Shown: in pieces, positions 33,895 to 43,017 of the stretch
How the letters are laid out: every line of letters begins with the position of its first letter
Position numbering within the stretch: the first letter of the stretch is position 1
Source of the DNA: Salinibacterium sp. SWN167
GTDB lineage: Bacteria; Actinomycetota; Actinomycetes; Actinomycetales; Microbacteriaceae
DNA: 64,000 nt
Assembly (NCBI RefSeq): GCF_015864665.1
Contig: NZ_JADYWU010000001.1
Span: forward strand, 992,001 to 1,056,000
Direction of reading: 5' to 3'
Position numbers and translations under genes: made by a program
The notes under the pieces: model-generated
The model's database searches: none
The model's input: the letters and a program-made list of their open reading frames with translations, nothing else
What the model was told of the DNA's origin: nothing

Positions 33895-34902
33895 TTGTCC
33901 CGTATCTCGACTGATGGCCCGGATGTTTCCGGCGTGCCCTCTGCGGAACCCTCGAGCGAGGCCCCTGTCTTTCTTTCGCGTCGTGAGGCGCGTGCCGCAC
34001 GCGACGCTGCCCTTGCAGGCACGCCGGTAGTTGCTGCAGTTGCGCCGCATATTCCGGTGGCTCCGGCTGCCGTGGCTCTTGAGGAAGCGCCGGTTCTTTA
34101 CACGGCTGCTTCCGCCGCGCCAATCAATCGTGCTGTTCCCATGGATGCCGAACCGCCTCGTACGGCGAAGGTTGCCAAGGTCAAGGCCAAGCGCGTCCGC
34201 AAGAGCCCACTTCGCGCAGTAGCGTCGATGGCTGTCATTGGTGGCCTTTTCGCTGTCGCCGGGTTGCCGGCCTATGGCCAAGGCGGTCTGATTTCAGAAG
34301 ACGGCACGCTTGCGTCCGTCTCTGCCGTGGCAGATGTAGCGCAGGCAAACGTGCAGTCAGTTACCGTCAGCGCCGAGCTGGAATTGCCCGAGCTCACGCG
34401 CGATCAGTTTGAAGCGACGTCGCCCGAAGACTTGGTAGTGATTCAGCAGCAGGACGCGATTGCGTCTGCAAACGCGCTCTACGCTGCATCGGGCGCTCAA
34501 GCACTGGGTGACGACTACCCGTGGCCAACGGCGGGTTCCACTCTTTCGCCATTGAACTATTACTACCGCCAGTGCACTGACTTTGTGGCATGGCGTTTGA
34601 ACCGCGATGTCGGCTCGTTCGCTGCACCCTTCCGTTGGGCGTGGGCTGACCTCACGCCAAACGGTGGCGATGCCTACCAGTGGGAGTCTGCATGGCAGGC
34701 CCACGGTTGGACCGTGAGTGCGACTCCCGTTGCCGGTTCTGTCGCGTGGTTCGGCTGGGACAACCACGTCGCCTACGTGAAGCAGGTCAATGCCGATGGC
34801 TCAGTTTTGCTTGAGGAATACAACTACGTGGCCCTCTCTTATGGCCAGCGCACGATCCCGGCCAGCGAGGTTGAGTCGTTCCTTTACCCGCCAGGCCAGT
34901 AG
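33895..34902 (+). CDS. CHAP-domain peptidoglycan hydrolase-like protein
   Basis: A 335-residue protein. An unstructured basic N-terminus (about 1-105, with LSRREARAARDAAL) is followed by a membrane helix near 110-132 and then a CHAP amidase/endopeptidase domain (about 215-330). The catalytic cysteine lies in YYYRQCTDFVAW and the histidine in WDNHVAYV. It would face the cell wall and cleave peptidoglycan. TTG at 33895, after a GAAGG site, is the likely start; a TTG 19 codons upstream is possible. Annotating the start is the least certain point. Confidence 0.85.
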   Translation: MSRISTDGPDVSGVPSAEPSSEAPVFLSRREARAARDAALAGTPVVAAVAPHIPVAPAAVALEEAPVLYTAASAAPINRAVPMDAEPPRTAKVAKVKAKRVRKSPLRAVASMAVIGGLFAVAGLPAYGQGGLISEDGTLASVSAVADVAQANVQSVTVSAELELPELTRDQFEATSPEDLVVIQQQDAIASANALYAASGAQALGDDYPWPTAGSTLSPLNYYYRQCTDFVAWRLNRDVGSFAAPFRWAWADLTPNGGDAYQWESAWQAHGWTVSATPVAGSVAWFGWDNHVAYVKQVNADGSVLLEEYNYVALSYGQRTIPASEVESFLYPPGQ

Positions 34903-34969
34903 CTGTTTGGCTTGACTGTGTGCTGGTGAGGCTGAAACCAGCAAGAACGACTCCGTGGAGTAATCGATC

Positions 34970-35334
34970 ATGACTGACGACGAACTCATGGCAACGTTCG
35001 AAAACAACACCATCGCGCCTGCTGCGTTTTCGCACGAACGTCACGTTCGCGTGGCGTGATTGCTGGCGCGTATGTATGGCGCTGTCGACGGCTTCGAACG
35101 TCTCGTGGTCGGCATCACGAGCATGGCCGGGCGGGCAAGCCGGATGCTTTTCATGTCACGCTCACTCGCGCCTGGTTCGGCCTCATTGTGCTGGTAGATG
35201 ACGTGGACATCAAACGTTTCTACTCTCCTGAGCGCATCGCTGAGGGTCGCACGCACTGGCTAGCGCCCGACCTCCAGCCGCTGCAGTATCCGCTCCCAGC
35301 CGCGATCGATGGTGTGGCAGCGCCGGGTTCCTAG
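34970..35334 (+). pseudogene. Decayed gene of a small soluble protein family
   Basis: An ATG at 34970 opens a frame reading MTDDELMATFENNTIAPAAF and then SHERHVRVA, which meets TGA at 35057-35059. In the same frame the text continues LLARMYGAVDGFERLVVGITSMAG, then needs a frameshift near 35115-35140 to continue as GKPDAFHVTLTRAWFGLIVLVDDV and on to TAG at 35332-35334. This reads as one gene with a nonsense codon (probably TGG to TGA after VRVA) and a frameshift. The intact family, with a similar FxHxxHVRLAW start and a KPDAFHxTxTRAW middle, is of unknown function in my recollection. Confidence 0.75.
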
Positions 35335-35392
35335 TGCCAGCGCCTCGTGCGGAGGGAACTCAGCGCGGGTCTCGGCTACACTCGAAACGCCA

Positions 35393-35464
35393 GCCTCTGT
35401 AGCTCAACGGAAGAGCAACTCCGTCCTAAGGAGCAGGTTGGGGGTTCGAATCCCTCCAGGGGCA
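35393..35464 (+). tRNA. tRNA-Arg (anticodon CCT)
   Basis: A 72-nt cloverleaf: acceptor GCCTCTG with CAGGGGC, D-stem GCTC/GAGC, anticodon loop GTCCTAA and T-arm GGTTCGAATCC. The anticodon CCT decodes AGG arginine. CCA is not encoded. Confidence 0.93.
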
Positions 35465-35540
35465 CACTCGATCAGTGCCAACGCCGCTCGGGGATCAGGG
35501 CGCGAGGGTTGCCTGAGGTTGTCTACAGGCGACTAGCCGA

Positions 35541-35798
35541 TCACGGATGCTCGGGTCTCAGCCCTTCTCGCAACCCACGTGGAGACGATGAAAGCGGCGG
35601 CAATAGCCACAAAACGAGAGTCCATCCCGTGACGGTTGCCAAAGATGTGACCAGTTCTTCGGGCTCACCGCTTGGAGAGCAGAAGAGGCCAGGCGGGAAC
35701 ACGCTGCGACGGAACCCCACGTTCGGACCAACTATCTCGAACCCGAGCGCCTCGATGCATGCGCGGATGGCATCGTCTGGATAGAGCGCGAACAGCAC
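35541..35798 (-). CDS. Hypothetical 85-residue protein
   Basis: An open frame starting with GTG at 35798; the same frame is open upstream to a TGA near 35840. The first half (YPDDAIRACIEALGFEIVGPNVGF) looks coding, and the last half has a hydrophobic stretch (GWTLVLWLLPPL). I do not recognise it. No ribosome site is visible. It could be the remains of a longer gene. The surrounding 435 nt between tRNA-Arg and the P-type ATPase contain nothing else I can support. Confidence 0.35.
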   Translation of the reverse strand: MLFALYPDDAIRACIEALGFEIVGPNVGFRRSVFPPGLFCSPSGEPEELVTSLATVTGWTLVLWLLPPLSSSPRGLREGLRPEHP

Positions 35799-35899
35799 GT
35801 CGCGGACGGAAGGGTCTTTGGGGCGGTGCCCATCAGCGCAGTGTCACGTTCGCACGCACACCTCTAGTCGTACCAACGCCACCGTTGTAGCGTGGGGCT

Positions 35900-38557
35900 A
35901 TGACAACAGGCGTGTCGGAGGAACCGTGGCACGCGCTCGATTCTGCTGAGGCGTTTGTTCGTCTGAAGACGAGCGCGCAGGGACTGAGCGCCGCCGAGGC
36001 CACCGAACGGCAAGCCGAGTATGGGCCGAATCGGTTGGAAGTGCGCAAGCCAACGCCCGCCATCGTGGTGGCATTGCGACAGTTTCGTTCGCCGCTAATC
36101 GCGATCCTGTTGGTGGCCGCGACGATTACGCTGCTGCAGCAAGATTGGGTCGACTCGACCGCCATTCTCATTGTGCTCGTGCTGAATGCCTCGATTGGTT
36201 TTTGGGAAGAGACCCGGGCCGAGCGAGAAATGCGAGCCCTCGCCTCGCTCGCTGTTCCCCGGGCACGCGCTCTGCGGGACGGCCACGTCATCCGTCTTCG
36301 AGCGGTGGAGCTGGTTCCGGGTGATGTTGTCACGCTGGAGAGCGGTGAGCAGGTAACCGCCGACGTCAGAATTGTTGATGCTCACGCGCTTCAAGTTGAT
36401 GAATCGATGCTCACGGGCGAGTCGGAGCAGGTTCACAAAACTCCTGAAGCGGTTCCCGTGCATGCGGCGACGGCCGACCGCCGCGGGATGCTTTACAGCG
36501 GTACGTTCGTCACGTCTGGCCGTGCTCGTGGTGTGGTCGTCGCGACGGGACGCGACACGGAACTGGGGCGGATAAACGAACTGATCCAAACCCGCCCGGA
36601 GAGAACGCCACTCCAGCGGAGTATCAACAGTCTCGAACGCCGCATTGGAATTTTTGTGGCAGTCGTTGCCGTCGCGGTCATCGCCACTGGTCTGTTGCTC
36701 GGCGAAGAACTCGAATCAGTATTGCTGTCGGCGATCGCCATGGCGGTAGCAACCATCCCTGAGGCCTTACCCGTCGTGATGACGGTCGCGCTGGCACTCG
36801 GCGTGCGCCGGATGGCAACCCAGGGCGCGATCGTCCGCACGCTGCCGGCCGCCGAAACACTCGGCTCGACGACGGTGATTGCGAGTGACAAGACGGGCAC
36901 GCTCACGCAAAACCGCCTCGCCGTCGAGCGGGTGTGGGTGCCAGACCGCGGCGTCATTGAGGTTGAGGGCATGCGTTACGAGCCGAGTGGGGTGCTGCAC
37001 GACCTCATCATGGCGGGTGCCCTCGTGAACGAGGCACACTCGCGCGATGACGACGAAGGCGGTTTCATCGGTGATGCCGTTGATGTCGCGCTTGCAGTGC
37101 TCGCTCGCTCGCTTGGTGTCACGAGTGACGATGACGAGCCCGATCAGGTAGCACGGCTGCCGTACGAACCACAGAACCGTTATTCACAGTCGCTGCGTCG
37201 CAACGACCAGCGGGAGACGGACGCGGCACTCATGCTTTACGTCAAGGGCGCGCCGGAGCTCGTGCTCTCGATGTGTAGCGAGGAGGCCGGGGGAGGCCTC
37301 CTCGATGCGACCGCACGCCAGGGGGTGTACGACGCCCAGGCTCAACTGGCCAGCGATGGTTACCGCGTGTTGGCAATCGCCTGTCGAAGTGTGCCGCACA
37401 ACGAGCTCACGGGTCCGGAACTTCCGCACCCCAGCAAGCTGCAACTGCTCGGCCTTGTTGCTCTCACCGACCCTCCGCGAGCGGAGGCGCTCGAGTCGAT
37501 CGCCCTCTGTGTTGGGGCGGGGATCCGCGTCATCATGGTGACGGGTGACCACCCGTTGACGGCAACTACGATCGCACGACGACTCGGAATCGCCGACTGT
37601 GACGATGTAATCACGGGGGCTCAACTCGACGACTTAGACGATGCTGCGCTAGCTGACCGGGTGGCTCACGCTGGCGTTATCGCGCGTGTTTCACCGTCAG
37701 ACAAGCTTCGCGTTGTTCAGGCGTTACAAGCCATTGGGGAAACGGTTGCAGTAACGGGGGACGGCGTGAACGACGCACCCGCGCTGAAAGCGGCCGCTAT
37801 CGGTGTCGCGATGGGCAAGGCGGGCACTGACGTTGCGCGAGAAGCTGCGGATGTCGTGCTCACTGATGACCGTTTTGCCACCGTTGTCGAGGCGGTTCGA
37901 CAGGGCCGCATCGTGTTCTCGGCCATCCGCAAATCAACGTTCTTTCTGCTGTCGACTGGCTTCGGAATCATGCTGGCCGTCGCTATCAGCTTCTTTTTCG
38001 ATCAGCCACTGCTGCTTATCCCGGTGCAGGTGCTGTGGATCAACGTTGTCACGAGTGGTCTGCAAGATGTTGCGCTCGCGTTTGAACCCGCCGAGGGGGA
38101 CGAGCTACGGCGGAGGCCGCGGGCAGCGCGCGAGGGGATCCTGTCGCGGGAGTTGTGGATGCGCACCGTGATGTCGTCGAGCTGGATGGCGACCGTGCTG
38201 ATCATCACGTTCCAACTGGCGCTCGCCGCAGGCTATGAACTGGATCGCGTGCGCACGATCACGATGACGGTCTTTGTTCTGATGAGCTTCTTCCAAGCAG
38301 GTAGTGCGCGTACCGAGCGGCGTTCGCTCTTCACCATCAGTCCGTTCAGCAACCCGTTCCTTGTTGCGACCGCCCTCGGCTCGCTTGGGCTGCAGTGGCT
38401 TGTGATGACGTGGCCGGTGAGCGCCGGCGTGCTGCAACTCGTGCCGCTCACGGTCGGGGAGTGGATGGGGTGTGCAGCCGCCGCGTCGACCGTGCTGATC
38501 TTCATCGAGGTCGAAAAGTTTGTGCGCCGAACGTTGGTGCGGCGGTCGAGGGTGTGA
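35900..38557 (+). CDS. Cation-transporting P-type ATPase (P2-like)
   Basis: An 885-residue membrane pump. The actuator motif LTGESEQV, phosphorylation site DKTGTLTQN and hinge TGDGVNDAPALKAAAIGVAMG are intact. The N-terminal cation-ATPase domain (WHALDSAEAFVRLKT) and about ten helices fit the P2 group. Helix 4 has PEALP and helix 6 has LWINVVTSGLQDVALAFEP; the position that is an Asp calcium ligand in SERCA (VTDG) is Ser here, so the ion may not be calcium. It diverges from the hypothetical gene and converges on the ABC exporter genes. The ATG at 35900 lacks a strong ribosome site. Confidence 0.92.
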   Translation: MTTGVSEEPWHALDSAEAFVRLKTSAQGLSAAEATERQAEYGPNRLEVRKPTPAIVVALRQFRSPLIAILLVAATITLLQQDWVDSTAILIVLVLNASIGFWEETRAEREMRALASLAVPRARALRDGHVIRLRAVELVPGDVVTLESGEQVTADVRIVDAHALQVDESMLTGESEQVHKTPEAVPVHAATADRRGMLYSGTFVTSGRARGVVVATGRDTELGRINELIQTRPERTPLQRSINSLERRIGIFVAVVAVAVIATGLLLGEELESVLLSAIAMAVATIPEALPVVMTVALALGVRRMATQGAIVRTLPAAETLGSTTVIASDKTGTLTQNRLAVERVWVPDRGVIEVEGMRYEPSGVLHDLIMAGALVNEAHSRDDDEGGFIGDAVDVALAVLARSLGVTSDDDEPDQVARLPYEPQNRYSQSLRRNDQRETDAALMLYVKGAPELVLSMCSEEAGGGLLDATARQGVYDAQAQLASDGYRVLAIACRSVPHNELTGPELPHPSKLQLLGLVALTDPPRAEALESIALCVGAGIRVIMVTGDHPLTATTIARRLGIADCDDVITGAQLDDLDDAALADRVAHAGVIARVSPSDKLRVVQALQAIGETVAVTGDGVNDAPALKAAAIGVAMGKAGTDVAREAADVVLTDDRFATVVEAVRQGRIVFSAIRKSTFFLLSTGFGIMLAVAISFFFDQPLLLIPVQVLWINVVTSGLQDVALAFEPAEGDELRRRPRAAREGILSRELWMRTVMSSSWMATVLIITFQLALAAGYELDRVRTITMTVFVLMSFFQAGSARTERRSLFTISPFSNPFLVATALGSLGLQWLVMTWPVSAGVLQLVPLTVGEWMGCAAAASTVLIFIEVEKFVRRTLVRRSRV

Positions 38558-38568
38558 GTTCTACACAA

Positions 38569-38609
38569 AGGCGTAGCGAGAGAACGGATGCTGTTCTCTC
38601 GCTACGCCT
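38569..38609. terminator. Bidirectional terminator, perfect 17-bp stem
   Basis: Arms 38569-38585 and 38593-38609 are perfect complements with a 7-nt loop. It sits between the convergent P-type ATPase and ABC permease genes and can serve both. Confidence 0.85.
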
Positions 38610-38624
38610 GAAGCATTCTTAGTG

Positions 38625-39935
38625 CTATTCGTACCGCAGCGACTCCACCGGGTCGGCCTTGGCGGCGCGAGCGGCGGGCAGGGTGCCTGCCAAGAACGCG
38701 ATAGCCATGACGACGAGGATGATGACGGTGATCGAGAGCGGGTCGAAGGCGATCAAGGTCAGTCCGGGGAGGTCCGCGAGCACCGCACCGGAGAGGACCG
38801 AGCTGATGGCGGTTCCGGCGAGCATCCCGATTCCGGCGCCGATGGCGCTACCGAGGAACCCGATGAAGACGGCTTCGAGGCTGAAGAGTCCGAAGATCTT
38901 TCCGCTGCCCATACCCATCGCCTTCATGAGACCGATTTCGCGGGTGCGCTCCTGCACCGACATGAACAGGGTGTTCACGATTCCGAAGCTGGCGGCGAGC
39001 AGAGCGATGATCGCGAAGGCGTTCAAGACGAGAACGATGGCGTCAATGACCGTCTTCACCGTGCCGAGTTGGTCGGCAACTGTCGTACCGGTGTAACCGG
39101 CATCCGCAAGGTTGTCCTTCAACGCGGTCACGTCAGCATCGGTGGCGGCGGGATCGAAGCGGATGCTCGCCTCGGCGTAGCGCTCCAGCTGGTCATCCGG
39201 TAGGCCGATGTTTTGGGTGTCGTAGAGGCTGTCGGTGAGGGCAGCGTTCACGACGAGACCGCCAGCGCCCGGAGCGGCGACGCTTTCTTCAGCGACGCCC
39301 ACGATGGTGGCATCCACCAGGTGCTGGGTGCGCTCGGCATCGGTGATGGCGATCGTGAGGGTTTCGCCGACGGCCGCATCAGCATCCGCGAACCCCAAAG
39401 GCTCGACGAAGGAGATAGGGAGGTCGAGCTCGAACGCGTCGGAGGCAGCATCCGGTTCTGCACCGGCAGCAAGCTGCACGCTCTGGCCGGTAACGAGTCC
39501 ACCGACGGAGGTGACGTACTGGGTGCCGTCGCCGTACTGGATCCAGTCGGGCGTGATCGACTTGGTCGCTTCGACGCTCAGTACGCCGTCGACTTCGGCG
39601 ATCGTGTCGAGGTCGTCGGGGGTAAGCGCAACAACGGTTCCTCCCTCGTTAGGGCCGAATCCGCCGCTGGAGACCGCATCAGGGTCATATTCGGTGGGGC
39701 CTGAGGAAGCGCCGAAGCCGCTGTCGGCATCCGGCGTCACGGAGACAGTCATGACATCTTCGGCGCCGATCGAGGTCACGGTGTCATCGATGTATTGGTT
39801 GATGCCGGTGCCCAAACCGTTGGTGATGGTGAGCGTGAACGCTCCCACGAAGATCGCCAAGATGGTCAGGATCGTGCGGGTTTTAGCGCGGAAGGTATTT
39901 GCTACCGCCGTGGTGAAGAGGTCGAGAGTTTTCAT
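38625..39935 (-). CDS. ABC transporter permease, MacB/FtsX type
   Basis: A 436-residue membrane protein with the MacB_PCD layout: one N-terminal helix (about 20-42), an external domain of 230 residues, then three helices and the FtsX segment (NTLFMSVQERTREIGLMKAMGMGSGKIFGLFSLEAVFIGFLG). Such permeases move lipopeptides, peptides or drugs outward or release lipids; they do not form a classical import channel. It overlaps the ATPase gene by ATGA and diverges as a unit from a two-component system, an arrangement common for antimicrobial peptide sensing and detoxification. Confidence 0.92.
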   Translation of the reverse strand: MKTLDLFTTAVANTFRAKTRTILTILAIFVGAFTLTITNGLGTGINQYIDDTVTSIGAEDVMTVSVTPDADSGFGASSGPTEYDPDAVSSGGFGPNEGGTVVALTPDDLDTIAEVDGVLSVEATKSITPDWIQYGDGTQYVTSVGGLVTGQSVQLAAGAEPDAASDAFELDLPISFVEPLGFADADAAVGETLTIAITDAERTQHLVDATIVGVAEESVAAPGAGGLVVNAALTDSLYDTQNIGLPDDQLERYAEASIRFDPAATDADVTALKDNLADAGYTGTTVADQLGTVKTVIDAIVLVLNAFAIIALLAASFGIVNTLFMSVQERTREIGLMKAMGMGSGKIFGLFSLEAVFIGFLGSAIGAGIGMLAGTAISSVLSGAVLADLPGLTLIAFDPLSITVIILVVMAIAFLAGTLPAARAAKADPVESLRYE

Positions 39936-40630
39936 GCGGCCACCTCCGTGGTGTCGGTGACGAGCAGGCCATCGCGAATGTAGAGGCGGCGGTCACAGCG
40001 AGCAGCCAAGTCTTCATCGTGGGTGACGACGATGAGAGTGATGCCGTGTTCGCGGTTCAAGTTGAAGAGGATATCTTCGACAACAGCGCCCGTGGCGGTG
40101 TCGAGGTTTCCCGTGGGCTCATCAGCGAAGATGATGCGCGGGTTGTTGACGAGAGCGCGCGCAATGACTGAGCGCTGCTTTTGCCCACCCGACAGGTTCA
40201 CTGCCTTGTTGCCGGCTTTGTCGGCCATTTCCAATTGTTCAAGGGCGGCGAGGGCGCGCTGCTTGCGTTCGCTGCGCTTCACGCCAGAAATCTTCATCGG
40301 CAGCATCACATTCTCGAGCACCGAGGAGTTGGCGGTGAGGAAGAACTGCTGGAACACGAACCCGAACGTCTTATTGCGTGCCTGGTTGAGGCTCTTGCCG
40401 TGGAGGGTGCTCGTCTCGACGCCTTCAAGCTCAATGCTTCCGGATGTCGGAGCATCGAGCAGCGCGAGGACGTGCATGAGGGTCGACTTGCCAGAACCAC
40501 TCTTGCCGATGATGGCAATGCTTTCGCCTTCGTTGATATCGAAGGAGACGCCCTTGAGGGCATCGAAACGGTTGGGGCCGCGGCCGTAGGACTTGTGGAC
40601 ATCCTTGACTCGGATGATGGGCGTTTTCAT
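39932..40630 (-). CDS. ABC transporter ATP-binding protein, MacB/LolD type
   Basis: A 232-residue ATPase partner of the FtsX-type permease. Walker A GKSGSGKST, Q-loop FVFQQFFLTANSSVLENVMLP, signature LSGGQKQR and Walker B IIFADEPTGNLD are present; PTGNLDTATG is typical of the LolD/MacB group. The ATG at 40630 starts MKTPIIRVKDV; an upstream ATG four codons earlier gives no better ribosome site. Overlap with the permease start is 4 nt. Confidence 0.94.
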   Translation of the reverse strand: MKTPIIRVKDVHKSYGRGPNRFDALKGVSFDINEGESIAIIGKSGSGKSTLMHVLALLDAPTSGSIELEGVETSTLHGKSLNQARNKTFGFVFQQFFLTANSSVLENVMLPMKISGVKRSERKQRALAALEQLEMADKAGNKAVNLSGGQKQRSVIARALVNNPRIIFADEPTGNLDTATGAVVEDILFNLNREHGITLIVVTHDEDLAARCDRRLYIRDGLLVTDTTEVAA

Positions 40631-40762
40631 AACCACAAGCATCCTCGTCCGCGCTCTCCAGCGAATCAGCCTGCGGTAGACACCTGACTACCCCAATCGC
40701 AGTACGCGTGACTGCTGCGCGAGGAGGATGTTGCTGTCGGGCAGAACCGCGACAATAGGGGG

Positions 40763-42001
40763 ATGACTTCCGTAACCGAACCACGCCCTGCGTCCACGCA
40801 GGCTCGGCCGCGCCTCCCGGCGTGGGTCATCAACAGCATTCTCGCGGTCCTCATCATCGCGGCGGCGTTCATGCCGTTCTCCGAAACAGGGTTTCGCTCG
40901 ACGAACCTGTTCACGCTTGTCGTTACCCTGCTGCCTGCAGCGATCTTGCCCTTTCGCCACCGGTGGCCGATACCCGTGCTCGCCGGGTTCATCGTTTTCT
41001 ACGGAGTCGGCGCGCTCGCCGGCACTCTCGCTCCAGGCCTCGTGCTCGCCATCGCAGTTGCCATGTTCGCTCTTGCAAACCAGACCACCAGACGCACCAC
41101 CGTGATCGCCGGCGTCGCTGCGATGCTTGCCATGGGTTTTCTCAGTCTCTTGGCTGCACTGGGCGATGTCTTCGATCCGCGGGTCGTGCAGTTTCTCTTC
41201 ACCATTGCTTTCGCGGCCGCGGCGGGCGACGGCGCTCGATCTCGGCGTGAGTTCATCGCCTCCATTACGGATCGTGCGGTGCGCGCCGAAGAGACCAAAG
41301 AGGCCGAAGCCAAGCGTCGCGTCACAGAAGAACGGCTCCGCATCGCCCGGGACCTTCACGATGTGGTCGCCCATCAGATTGCGGTGATCAGCTTGAATGC
41401 CGGAGTCGCGTCAGCATCCCTTGAGTCTCGCCCGGAGAAAGCGAAGGAGTCGCTCGGCACTATTCGCAGTGCCGCCCGTGTCGTGCTCGGCGAGATCGGC
41501 AATCTGCTCGACATGCTTCGTTCCGATTCGGATGACCCTAGCGACGCGTCGCTCCCACAGCCGGGTCTCGACGGGCTCGACGAGCTCGTCGAAACGTTCG
41601 AGGCCAGCGGACTCGACGTGCACGTGCGAATCGAAGGCGAGCCAACCGCCGTCTCGGGCGCTACGGCACTCGTCGCGTACCGTGTCATTCAAGAAGCTCT
41701 CACCAATGCTCACAAGTATGGAGCGGAAGGTCGTGCACACGTGCTGGTCGAAGTGGGTGATGCCGACGTGCGCGTTGTCGTCACGAATCCGAGTCGGGTC
41801 GCCGATCTCAGCGAGAGTGACGTGGCCGCAGCGACGGTCGGCGGTGCCGTTCGGGGCGGTGTCACTACCGGAACTGGTCTCGGACTTGTCGGTCTTCGCG
41901 AACGGGTCGCTTCGGTGCGCGGAACCGTGGAAACCGGATTTGTTGGTGGCAGCTATCGTGTCGCTGCAGTGTTGCCCATAGTCCAAGGGGAGTCCCGATG
42001 A
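40763..42001 (+). CDS. Sensor histidine kinase, NarL/DesK type
   Basis: A 412-residue membrane sensor. Residues about 20-160 hold five or so membrane helices with short loops and no large external domain. The HisKA_3 box is ERLRIARDLHDVVAHQIAVISLNAG with the histidine near 194; the ATP-binding domain follows, ending with TGLGLVGLRERVASVRGTVE. It overlaps the regulator gene by ATGA. The pair diverges from the ABC exporter, so it probably senses envelope stress or the exported compound. Its start has no clear ribosome site. Confidence 0.92.
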   Translation: MTSVTEPRPASTQARPRLPAWVINSILAVLIIAAAFMPFSETGFRSTNLFTLVVTLLPAAILPFRHRWPIPVLAGFIVFYGVGALAGTLAPGLVLAIAVAMFALANQTTRRTTVIAGVAAMLAMGFLSLLAALGDVFDPRVVQFLFTIAFAAAAGDGARSRREFIASITDRAVRAEETKEAEAKRRVTEERLRIARDLHDVVAHQIAVISLNAGVASASLESRPEKAKESLGTIRSAARVVLGEIGNLLDMLRSDSDDPSDASLPQPGLDGLDELVETFEASGLDVHVRIEGEPTAVSGATALVAYRVIQEALTNAHKYGAEGRAHVLVEVGDADVRVVVTNPSRVADLSESDVAAATVGGAVRGGVTTGTGLGLVGLRERVASVRGTVETGFVGGSYRVAAVLPIVQGESR

Positions 42002-42675
42002 CCACCGTTCTTGTGGTTGATGACCAAGTGCTTATTCGCCAAGCGGTCTCCGATATTCTCGGTGGCGCGGAGGATGTCACTGTGATTGGCGATGCAGTGA
42101 ACGGTCGGTCTGCGATCGAACAGTCGCTCGCGCTGAACCCCGACGTGGTCGTCATGGATATTCGGATGCCCGAACTTGATGGCATCGCGGCCACAGCGGC
42201 GATCTGTTCCCATCCGGCTCTGGCCTCGACGAAAGTGCTCATTCTCACGACGTTCGAAGAGGACGAGAACCTCGTTGCCGCGCTTCGCGCGGGAGCAAGC
42301 GGATTCATTGGTAAGGGCTCGGAGCCCGAGGAGATCATTCGTGCCGTGCGGGCAATTCACGACGGGGAGTCCTTGCTCTCTCCGGCGGCGACTCGCAGCC
42401 TTATCCAGAAATATGTGTTGCCGCCCACAGCGGTGGCGGGGGCAGCGGTGACTATCCCTCCCGAGCTGTTGCAGCTGACTGAACGCGAGCGTGAAGTGCT
42501 TCTTCTTGTCGCTCGTGGTCACTCGAACCAAGAAATTGCCGGCGAGCTCTTTATCTCCCCTCACACTGCCAAGACCCATGTAAATCGCATCATGACCAAG
42601 CTCAATGCCCACGATCGTGCGCAGCTAGTGATTCTGGCGTACGAGAGCGGCCTGCTCGCCCCGGGCGCCCGCTAG
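41998..42675 (+). CDS. NarL/LuxR-family response regulator
   Basis: A 225-residue regulator. The receiver domain has the acidic pair D8-D9, phosphoacceptor D54 (VVVMDIRMPELDG) and the conserved T in LILTTFEEDE and K in FIGKGSEPEE. The C-terminal LuxR-type HTH is LTEREREVLLLVARGHSNQEIAGELFISPHTAKTHVNRIMTKL. It is co-translated with the kinase (ATGA overlap at 41998). The divergent MacB-like exporter is the probable target. Confidence 0.95.
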   Translation: MTTVLVVDDQVLIRQAVSDILGGAEDVTVIGDAVNGRSAIEQSLALNPDVVVMDIRMPELDGIAATAAICSHPALASTKVLILTTFEEDENLVAALRAGASGFIGKGSEPEEIIRAVRAIHDGESLLSPAATRSLIQKYVLPPTAVAGAAVTIPPELLQLTEREREVLLLVARGHSNQEIAGELFISPHTAKTHVNRIMTKLNAHDRAQLVILAYESGLLAPGAR

Positions 42676-42717
42676 CGGATCTGTGGCGCGACTAGCGAGG
42701 AGTTCGGAGGTGGGCGC

Positions 42718-43017
42718 TTAGCCCAGCTTCTTGAGCGCGGCCTGACGCTTCTGTTCAGCAGCGCGTTCGAGGCGTTCGACGCGCAGCAAGTCGACCAGCA
42801 ATAGGGCGATGGGAACGACCGAGGCGACCCCCAACCATTCCTGAGTGCCACCGCTGGTGACGTAAATCACGTTGAAAACAACAGCCCAGACCAGGCCGCC
42901 GATGAGCCACACGAGTCGCCACCACGGGGTGGTCAGTTGACGGATGCGCGCACGTACGAGGGACGTCTTTGCCGGAGCCGACTTGTCGGGTGCTGAAGCG
43001 GGGGAGGTGTCGTCCAT
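42718..43017 (-). CDS. Small two-helix membrane protein
   Basis: A 99-residue protein. An N-terminal disordered part (SPASAPDKSAPAKTS) is followed by two hydrophobic segments (about 36-54 and 62-80) and a charged C-terminus (RVERLERAAEQKRQAALKKL). I do not recognise the family. ATG at 43017 has no strong ribosome site. It converges on the response-regulator gene with about 42 nt between them. Confidence 0.65.
   Translation of the reverse strand: MDDTSPASAPDKSAPAKTSLVRARIRQLTTPWWRLVWLIGGLVWAVVFNVIYVTSGGTQEWLGVASVVPIALLLVDLLRVERLERAAEQKRQAALKKLG

Noticed and set aside
34970-35334. TGA recoded as selenocysteine or tryptophan in the decayed gene
   Set aside because: The same gene also carries a frameshift, no selenocysteine element was seen, and TGA ends other genes here normally.
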